Shown piece by piece: positions 56,960-64,000 of a DNA stretch of 64,000 nt. The notes beneath the pieces are model-generated. The model ran no database searches. It had not been told where the DNA came from and was given only the letters and a program-made list of their open reading frames with translations. Location of the stretch: NCBI GenBank assembly GCA_964017235.1, contig OZ024933.1, positions 8,559,962 through 8,623,961 on the forward strand, written 5' to 3'. The position numbers and the translations under genes were made by a program. Source of the stretch: Sabellastarte sp. h YS-2021. Its lineage: Eukaryota; Annelida; Polychaeta; Sabellida; Sabellidae. Positions within the stretch are counted from its first letter, which is position 1. Every line of letters begins with the position of its first letter.

Positions 56960-57965
56960 TTGCCATGTTCTAATAATTTGATAATAATCTCATTTTTTTC
57001 CTGTCATAATCATTATCCAATAAAGATAAGTAGGATGAAACGAAATCTTCTTTCTCAAAATTAGGACTTAATGCTTTATTAGGTACAGGCTGTCCATCTA
57101 CAGTCACCTCCAAGTAATTTAAGTTCATGTGTTTGAAATCAATGAGATTTTTCTGTAATATCCAGAGTAGCCTGCATTGGAAACCATTCCTATTATTAAT
57201 TTATTTGGAACTGTACCATGATATATGTTACCGGTCATAAAATTAAGAGATCCTTTAGCAACAGTGAAACTCTTGATGTCACTTCTGCAGAATGGCACTA
57301 CAGGGCTAATTTTTAGGGCTTCATCATGTGCAACGATTATATTTGGGTTCACAGAAATGTAACATACTTTCCATACTAACTTGTAACTTTGAGTGCCTAA
57401 TCCCATCAATCTGAAGTCATTTAAAGACTGGAACAACTTAAGGTTTACAGAAACTCAATTAAGAATTGCTGTATTCTCTCCTTGACAAATATCTAGATAT
57501 CAATATTGGCTGCTTCACCATTTTTGTTGGTCTTCCTCTTACTGAGTATCCAGTATTACTACCTGTATATTCTAATTTATCTGAATGTCCTGAATAATCT
57601 TTGAAAAACATAGCTATCTGAGCCTGAGATAGTATCATATCATTAATGTATCCTAAAAACAGGTCGATGAGAGCCTTGTAAGGATAAGTAACACTAACAT
57701 CTGGTGAGATAAGTTTCTGATTTAGAGATAAGTTAACCTGGCAGGAGCTACTTGATCACAGTTATCCCTAGCCTCTCCACTGTGATTTCTGTCGTCTTTA
57801 ATCTTTTTCCATCTTCATGTTTGATTACATATTTTATATATAATCTGCTTTTTCCTAAACTAATATATTCTACAGAGGTTCCTGGTACATTAAATTCTAT
57901 AACCCCTCCCCCAGATATTGCTGCAATGTGATTACAATCCAACCAGTATTCTTTAACAATCAGTG
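56960..57965 (-). pseudogene. Major-capsid-like (F54H12.2-type) Polinton protein, nearly full length
   Basis: Reading leftward: IAAISGGGVIEFNVPGTSVE and YISLGKSRLYIKYVIKHEDG (N-terminal strands). After a shift near 57750 come NLSLNQKLISPDVSVTYPYK, FLGYINDMILSQAQIAMFFK and DYSGHSDKLEYTGSNTGYS. A second shift near 57440 leads to NIIVAHDEALKISPVVPFCR, GNIYHGTVPNKLIIGMVSN and GYSGYYRK. A last frame has IDFKHMNLNYLEVTVDGQPV and FVSSYLSLLD. This is the block order of the Polinton capsid-like family, with only about three frame changes. It is much better preserved than the relative at 13783-14410. Confidence 0.85.
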
Positions 57966-58216
57966 GAGCAAATAGAGAGAGGTATGAACTACATCCATAT
58001 GGATGTGTATTTGATTTCCTTATTGTTTTGTTTTTTTGTTATTGTTTTTTTTTTACTTTTTCCTTTTGTTTTTATTTTCGTTTCCGATTGCTTTGTCCCT
58101 TTTTTCTTATTTTTGATTGACACTTGCTTTTATCTCTCTTTTTGCAACCTATTTGAAAAAAAAATGTTTCTTTTTTGGCCTCTGTTTATATCTAACTCCA
58201 ATCTAACCTCACTTTA

Positions 58217-58937
58217 ATGCCCTTGTTCCACCAAAGGATTAAGCCCCGATCCTGTCAGCGACCCTTAATCGTGGGTAGTCTTGGAAAAAATGGAAAAAAA
58301 ATTGACCAATGGGGTGGAAGACAGAATCGGTATGAAGGTCTGGGATTAACTACAGATCGGCCTCAGGACGCCCCAGGAGGCCCCAGACAGTCCCTAACTG
58401 GTCTGGGACTAAGAACAGACTAAGCCATTTTTCTGGTCGGTTTGAACCACGATCCTGTCGTAGACAAACCGACTGGGTCCCAGGACGCCTCAGGCCTCCT
58501 GGGACTAAGCCCCGACTAACCCAGGATTAAGTCCCGACCCCACAAGGTGTCCTGAGGCATCCCAAGGCGTCCCCAGACCGAGATAGCCGATTTTTGCTTT
58601 GCAATGAGACTAAGGGTCGCAGGAAGCCTGGGACTAAGGTATAGAGGGTCTGGGACTAAGGGTCGGCGACTAAGGGTCGCAGGCGGCCTGGGACAGCATA
58701 GGACTGTGTAAATTTGATCTGAGGAGGCCTGAGGAAGCCTGGGACTGGACATTTTGTTTATGGCGGGAAAAAATAATCGGTTGGGGTCGGGAGAAATATC
58801 AAACATGTTTGATTTCTCACACGGCCTCAACCGACCACAACCGACCCTTACAGGAAGCCTGGGACTAAGCATATTTTTGAAACCGACCCTCAAAAACCCT
58901 TAATCGGTAGCCTTAGTCGTGTGGTGGAACACCCACA
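58217..58937 (+). mobile_element. GC-rich Harbinger-type MITE, copy B, both ends present
   Basis: The left end ATGCCCTTGTTCCACCA and the right end read in reverse, TGTGGGTGTTCCACCA, form an inverted repeat. TTA lies on both sides (58214-58216 and 58938-58940). The core GGTGTTCCAC is shared with the autonomous Harbinger at 27293. The interior is about 50% GC in an AT-rich region and made of CTGGGACTAAG-type blocks. It carries the palindromic ATATCAAACATGTTTGAT also found in copy A. It sits between the penton-like and capsid-like Polinton remnants, so it inserted later. Confidence 0.82.
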
Positions 58938-59179
58938 TTAGACTGTTCAACTGCTGCCTGTGTTGGACTAACTATTCAAATGTCAATATTTTAATTGTTT
59001 TTATTCTTTTCAATCTCCTCGTCACCATCTAGAACATAATAATTTTTGGACAGATCCATTTTTCCCTCCATACATTTTTCACAAAACTTTGAATATTTAT
59101 TCATAACTTTTTCCTACCTCTCTTTCTCAGATGCAAAGTTAATTCAACCACTTCAGTTAAACTACTTGCAAAACGAAGG

Positions 59180-59660
59180 TTCTTATTCTTTATATTCCAA
59201 TTCGACTGAAATTTTTGTTTTTAACTGGTAATAGTAGATATTGTTAAATATTTGATATTTATTTGAATTGGTTTGAGATAACAACCATAAAACACTTTGC
59301 ATTGAGTTTCTGACATAAGAGTAATCTACAATATCTGAAAATAAATATAAAGTTTTATTACCGACAGTACTCACATAGAAATCACAAATGCCCACTTCCC
59401 AGTCTCCACTTAAATTAGTTATCTCAAGTACCTGATTGTAAAGTTATAAGCTCTGTTATTCAGATGAAAGTTTAAGGAATCTATAGAAGATAAGAAAAAG
59501 TAAATGCTGTCTTCCATCATCCTCATATTTATTTAGAATGTGTAGTTACGGCATGCTTTATGTATATTTATGTCCTATATATTTTCCATCTCTTTTTCTG
59601 GAATCCAAAACTTAAACTTTGATGGCCATCCCTTTCATTTCACTAGTATCTCCACCTCTA
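59180..59660 (-). pseudogene. Penton-like (minor capsid) Polinton protein, degenerate
   Basis: Reading leftward, remnants from about 59650 lead to NQVLEITNLSGDWEVGICDF near 59445-59385. This is the W-E-V-G-x-x-D-[IF] signature preceded by an aliphatic strand. Then come YVSTVGN, TLYLFSDIVDYSYVRNS and FNNIYYYQLKTKISVELEY to about 59185, matching the C-terminal region that in this family has Y-x-D-[LI]-V. Stops and shifts break the first half. It lies just downstream of the integrase on the same strand. Confidence 0.72.
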
Positions 59661-59689
59661 CTCTTTTTCTTTCAATTTTAGAGAATTTC

Positions 59690-60215
59690 CTCAAGTATAT
59701 ACAATATATCAGAATCCATTTATGCTAATTGCAATTCTATGCATGGAATTATTGTAACTGTAAGTAACATCAGAGAGAATATCAATCTTTCTTAAAGTCT
59801 CTTTTTCACTTAAATATTTCATTAGTTTATTTTTAATAGTTTAAATAACTCTTTCAGTGTAATTAGCTTTGGTCTTGTAATATGTATAGAAATGTTTTAT
59901 TCTATTTCATTTAATAACCTACTAAAATGTCGGGTTTTATATTTGCTTCCTTGATCAGTTCTCAGAATTTGAGGTTTCTCACCTATTTGCTTAATTAATC
60001 TTTGATATATGTCTACCATTTCTTCCCCTCTTAAGCTTTTTAATAGTGCTGTGCATAAGTATCGAGTAAATATATCTATAAATTCTGCAAACTAAGAGTA
60101 TTCATCACTTTCTTTATTATATTCAAGCATATTTGCCATATCACTATCCCAGTCATAGCTAGGTTGAGAAGACTTTAGGTCTTTGCTTTGTTTTTAATAT
60201 ATGTATGTAATTTAC
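59690..60215 (-). pseudogene. Polinton integrase (retroviral-type DDE core), degenerate
   Basis: Reading leftward: YDWDSDMANMLEYNKESDEY (first catalytic Asp region, about 60160), FAEFIDIFTRYLCTALLKSL, RLIKQIGEKPQILRTDQGSK (second Asp, about 59960), then YYKTKANYTERVI (Glu, about 59850), KNKLMKYLSEKETLRKIDIL and YSYNNSMHRI (about 59740). The order and the Y-N-x-x-x-H-R end are typical of Polinton integrases. At least three stops and one frameshift make it dead. Together with the capsid-like and penton-like remnants on the same strand it identifies a Polinton whose left part is missing or lies beyond the inverted repeat. Confidence 0.82.
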
Positions 60216-60499
60216 TGAAACTACTGTAAGCTACTGGACTCCTGATGTGATAATAAATTTTTTGAAGATATGAATCAATTTCTCCCGCTTATCAAAATTT
60301 TTTGCTCACTCTTTTTCCATTCAGCACCTCCACCCCTTGGAGGTTCCTTTAGTAGTAAGAGAGGCTTTGGGGGCCGTATAGATTTTGTGACTATACAGCC
60401 ATCAGATTTCCAGTCACGGGTCATCTGTGTGAGGAGGGGGGATATGGGGTAGTTGGGGGTTTACTTAATGCAGGGGTGATAATTAGCTGTGAAAATTAG

Positions 60500-60990
60500 G
60501 TTGAAATGGAATACATTTATTGGAATGAAGTACATAAAATATTCATAGCATCACCAACAACTACACAACATTTAAAGCTACATAAGGGCAAATAAAATCA
60601 TGTAAACAGCTAAAGGTAAAATAAAAAAAACAGCAAACATCCAAGAACCTTTAAAAACTAGTAAACAACTTTTGTATATTTAAGCATCTACATATTTATG
60701 GCATCAAATAAGGGACATTTACAGCTATATACAGATCTATCATAACACTAAAGAAATAAAACACAATTAAAACATACAAATTTGTAAGGTATAAGGACAA
60801 AACATGCAAACAACAAGGATTATTTAATCATCTACATATTCATAGCACCAAATAAGGGACATTTAAAACTACAAATTTATCATAAATATGAAACATCCAA
60901 AATAGTTAAGACATTTAAACCCATAAAATTTGTAAGGACATTTAAAAACATGTAACTAGAATTTATTTAAACATCTACTAATTCAAAGTA
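60500..60990. repeat. Degenerate tandem repeat, ~140 bp, downstream of the minus-strand gene
   Basis: TTTAAGCATCTACATATTTA and TTTAATCATCTACATATTCA start two copies (60679 and 60821), each followed by AAATAAGGGACATTTA. Diverged partial copies lie at 60540-60600 and 60965. They may lie in the 3' flank of the gene ending at 61348. 60220-60500 shows no gene. Confidence 0.6.
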
Positions 60991-61181
60991 AACAAGAAAA
61001 TTAAAACTGCACACGTGAAAAGTCAATCTTTTTTTCCACATCACAAAACCAATTAAAGACACCTGGTCATAGTTACAATCTTTCAGGGTTTACCTACAAC
61101 ATTAAATTCTTCCTACTAAAAGCTCACTTTTAAAACTTATATTACACAATCTACCACTTAAAGCATGTCCATACAGAAGCG

Positions 61182-61227
61182 CACACACACACACACACAC
61201 ACACCCACCCACACACACACACACACC
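61182..61227. repeat. (CA)n microsatellite
   Basis: About 23 CA-type units with CCCACCC interruptions, 120 bp beyond the minus-strand gene's stop codon. Confidence 0.95.
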
Positions 61228-61347
61228 ATCTCATTATTCTATTAGCTAAATTAACACATCATAAAATACCATGTTAACCCCAATTCCTGAATTATCAATA
61301 AAGCACAATATACAAATTCCCCAAACAAGTTATAATTACACCCATAT

Positions 61348-62314
61348 TTACACCTCACTTTCAATGTTCTGCTCTTGTCTTTCCTTTCTCCAAGCTGTCA
61401 TTCTGAAATTGTATCTGTCAGGTTTTTTCAGCCATTTCTTCCTCTTCTTTTTCTCTGAAACACCATAACAATACATAGATGTTAAAACTTATTTTGTATA
61501 CTAAAACACACGCTATAATATGTTGTATATTTACTCCATATATAAGGCCAACTTATATACTTAAACTACCACAAATTATTCCAATTTATTACTAATGAAA
61601 AAAACACTTTACAATTCAATTTTATATTGTTCAAAGAGCAGAATAATAAATACATATATTTACATATGCCTAAGATTATCCAAAATATCTTTCTAGCATA
61701 TTGCTCCAACTGACCTTTGTTTTCCATCCTTTCTGCATCTTCTGTGTGTTTTCTATTTTCCCTATCCTCCTCAGCTTGATCGAAGTCAAATCCCCCTAGT
61801 CTCACCATATATGCCATCCTTTCTTCCCTAATTCTTAAATATCTTTTGATCAGTCTTTGTCTAACTAGTACAATACTCACAACACTAAAAATTATCCCAC
61901 CTATAATCAACACAGCCACTGTAATATCAAAAGTCCTTTTTTTACCCATTTCTGTACACTTTCCGATGTGACCCCTTTTGATTTTAAACCATTCACATCA
62001 CTACTACTACTTCTGTCACTACATGCTCCAATAACCCTCACAAAGTACAAACTATTACAATCCAAAACATTGCTTTCTACAAAGCTGACTCTTTCTAATT
62101 TGCCAAAAGTTTCAGTGATCCATTGCAATCCAACCAAACTATTCTTCAACTCTATTTCTCTTGTTCGACCACTATTTTTGAAGAAATCCTTTTCATTGAC
62201 ATCTCTACAAAAAAGTTTTACATTTTCTTCTTGGCAAATGCATTTTTCATGACACCACATCAAACCCCTGGTAATAACCAAAACCCAAAAGACTGATAAT
62301 ACTTTGATGAACAT
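61348..62314 (-). CDS. Small LRR-cap membrane protein gene, two exons, -1 frame step at A7
   Basis: Exon 1 (62314-61715) starts with ATG and a signal peptide (MFIKVLSVFWVLVITRG). Then follow an LRRNT-like CHEKCIC, and IELKNSLVGLQWI and LERVSFVESNVLDC, which read like one or two leucine-rich repeats. This frame ends 9 codons after an A7 run (61943-61937, read GTA AAA AAA). One base back, the frame gives DITVAVLIIGGIIFSVVSIV plus a basic stop-transfer (RQRLIKRYLRIREER) and an acidic tail. It ends at donor G|GTCAGT (61714). Exon 2 (61454-61348, acceptor GGTGTTTCAG) continues in phase: KKKRKKWLKKPDRYNFRM to TAA. With the -1 step the product is 235 residues. It could instead be a disrupted allele. 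Confidence 0.62.
61937..61943 (-). promoter_or_regulatory. Candidate -1 ribosomal frameshift heptamer A AAA AAA
   Basis: In the zero frame the minus strand reads GTA AAA AAA GGA, an X-XXY-YYZ heptamer. Slipping back one base continues as AAA AAA AGG ACT into the membrane segment. Without the slip translation ends nine codons later, giving a form without a membrane anchor. I did not find an obvious strong stem just downstream by eye. A sequencing error in the A run or polymerase slippage would also explain it. Confidence 0.35.
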
Positions 62315-62992
62315 TTTGATAAATTTCTAATGAACTCTCATTAAACTACACTGTATATATATATACCCACAGAAACATACAGACACAGACATACACATAC
62401 CATTGTTTTGGGAAGCCATATCTTAATGCATGAATAGTATTATGACAAGAAATAGATATTTTTTAAGTAGAAGAAGATATCTATAATGAGAAGCCACTCT
62501 TTTATAAGAAAGGGGTATTAATAAAGCCTAAAAAAGAAAACAGATTTGAAATAGCAAATAATAACATAAGCCCCTCTATGTCAAGAAGCCATGTGCATTT
62601 TTTTCAACACAGCCCCCATTGTCAAGGATTTTAAATGAAACCCATAAGCCCCCTATGTCAAGAAGCCATGTCCATTTCCACAACAGACCCATTATTAATG
62701 ATATTCCAATGTACCCCTAATCCCTTCATGTCAAGAAACCATCCCTCATAACACCTGATGATTAAACAATGAAGCTTATGTTCTAAAGGAAATGGATATG
62801 TCTTTTTAATTGATCCTTGCAACACCTATTCTATACCTATACATCAAATATTCAACTTTACCATTATTCTTTTGTACTCATTTTCCCATTGTCTCCCAGA
62901 TTATCAGCATTGTCTTACACTCTACCCATACTGCTATATATTGAGATCTAATTTCACTCAGGTTATTCATTTGATTTAAATTGGCTATCATT
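62315..62992. promoter_or_regulatory. Divergent promoter region with three-copy repeat
   Basis: Lies between the start codons of two divergent genes. On the minus side TATATATATATA (62352-62363) is about 40 bp from the ATG; on the plus side TATATA (62935-62940) is about 55 bp from the ATG. Between them, ~76-bp-spaced copies of TATGTCAAGAAGCCATGT (about 62578 and 62653) and a weaker one (CATGTCAAGAAACCAT, about 62727) form a tandem array. Confidence 0.45.
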
Positions 62993-63921
62993 ATGTTTTG
63001 GAAATTATTTTTGATCACACTCTGTATTTACATCTCAGTGTACTGTATGTGTCCTGAGAAATGTGTTTGTGGAAAAGACCAGATATCATATCTACATTTG
63101 GAAACATCTGATCAGCTGAAACTAAGCAATGATGAAAGTAAAGGGATACAGAAATTGGTCTTAAGGGACAGTGCATTTCAACTGGACAAAATTCAAAAGG
63201 TCTTTCCCAATCTACAAGAGATATCACTGATGAAATCAAAATTAATAACTGATGAAACTCAGTCAATAGATATTAAAAAAGAAACATCATTCCTATTTTA
63301 CACTTGGTGCATGCTTCCAATTTTTGTCATAGCCTTTCTACAGGCCCATCAACAAGAAATTTGCAATGTTATTCATCACATGCAATTCATTCATATGTGT
63401 GTTCAAATGTGTATAAGGACCATAGAGGGTATTGCAAAGACTGTCCACTTTATGTACAAAGTACTGACCATCTTGAATCTTGCTATAGGTAAGAAATACC
63501 ATTAATTCACCTCCCATTAGAGGATCTGAATTGAGTTATTGCCATCTGATGTAATACTTTTCCATTAATCCATTCCATTTTTATAATATATCACACCAGG
63601 AACAATGTAGAAATAACTGTATTATAACACTGAATTATAGAGGTATAATTTTTTATACTAAAAATCTTATTATTGTAAGATATATCACATATTCTGTACT
63701 TATCTTCAGGGATGATGGTGAGGACATTGGAAAGGACCTATCGGCGCCAGTTTATGGATCAACCGCTTCCAGGCAGACCACCAGCACTACAAGATGGACC
63801 AGCAGCTAGAGGAGATAGGCCACCAGCCGGACAGGACAGAGGACTGCCTAGACAAGAAAGAAGAGTCTACAACCTCAGACAGACAACTCAGAGACAGCAC
63901 CATTACCGTTATACAAATTGA
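62993..63921 (+). CDS. Small LRR-cap membrane protein gene, two exons (paralogue of minus-strand gene)
   Basis: Exon 1 (62993-63488) starts ATG with a signal peptide (MFWKLFLITLCIYISVYC). Then come an LRRNT-like CPEKCVCG, and IQKLVLRDSAFQLDKIQKVF and NLQEISLMKSKLI, laid out like the minus-strand gene. A hydrophobic run (SFLFYTWCMLPIFVIAFL) is a likely membrane segment. The donor GCTATAG|GTAAGA leaves one base. Exon 2 (63710-63921, acceptor TATCTTCAG) joins in frame: MMVRTLERTYRRQF, a Pro/Arg/Gln-rich tail, then TGA. Total 235 residues. An alternative frame across 63304-63488 is Cys-rich (YCKDCPLYV) and also open to the donor, so the exon's true frame after 63300 is not certain. Role unknown; probably cell surface. 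Confidence 0.58.
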
Positions 63922-64000
63922 AGAAATTATTTTATCGCTTTACAACTATGTGTAATGGCATAACTCTCACACAAGTTCTATGTACTGTATTATATATTAG

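Noticed and set aside
57963..58217. 84-codon Phe/Leu-rich ORF resembling a membrane protein
   Set aside because: Arises from T-rich low-complexity DNA between a Polinton remnant and a MITE; no supporting context.

Overview
The window is AT-rich, intron-bearing animal DNA dominated by mobile elements. The mixture (L2/CR1-like and Nimb/Jockey-like LINEs, a tRNA-derived SINE, a Ngaro/DIRS-type tyrosine-recombinase retroelement, Polinton/Maverick remnants, PIF/Harbinger, many MITEs) suggests a marine invertebrate, most likely a lophotrochozoan such as a mollusc. That placement is inference from element content only. No bacterial gene, rRNA, intact tRNA or CRISPR array was seen. All calls rest on reading the sequence and on family knowledge; no search was run.

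Layout. 1-6090: tandem array with a 2,370-bp period (two near-identical copies, one partial diverged copy), open at the left edge. 7420-10950: dead L2/CR1-like LINE with a 2A-like motif, split by a 509-bp TA-flanked MITE. 10945-15570: decayed Polinton with two head-to-head inverted segments. 17608-19330: element with 88-bp perfect inverted repeats built from palindromes. 19966-21602: a second palindrome-rich element carrying a nested GC-rich MITE. 25219-26722: two phase-compatible exons of a host transmembrane protein gene, with LINE debris in the intron. 27293-32234: PIF/Harbinger transposon with TAA target duplication, a decayed MADF gene and a decayed transposase. 34075-35070: LINE pieces. 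36295-37234: broken ORF with a zinc-finger-like start and hydrophobic end. 39885-42160: Nimb/Jockey-like LINE remnant. 44173-50336: structurally complete Ngaro-type element (A1-ORFs-B1-A2-B2). 50337-56478: 4.7-kb segment flanked by ~705-bp inverted repeats, one arm of which the Ngaro element entered. 56960-60215: decayed Polinton on the minus strand (integrase, penton-like, capsid-like) with a GC-rich MITE between its genes. 61348-63921: a divergent pair of small two-exon genes for secreted or membrane proteins with an LRR-type cysteine cap.

Three points stand out. In the young Ngaro element, gag, a 380-residue Tyr/His/Cys-rich ORF and RT-RNase H lie in one reading frame separated only by one TAG and one TGA; the recombinase follows in the -1 frame and has its own in-frame TAG before the catalytic residues. 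The other inverted-repeat arm preserves the exact empty target site of that element. In the minus-strand gene of the divergent pair, ectodomain and membrane anchor are joined by a -1 step at an A7 heptamer, and the frame stays open through a correctly phased terminal exon.

Functionally the window is mainly a record of nested transposition. Probable host coding capacity is limited to the two transmembrane-gene exons near 25-27 kb and the divergent pair near 62-63 kb.
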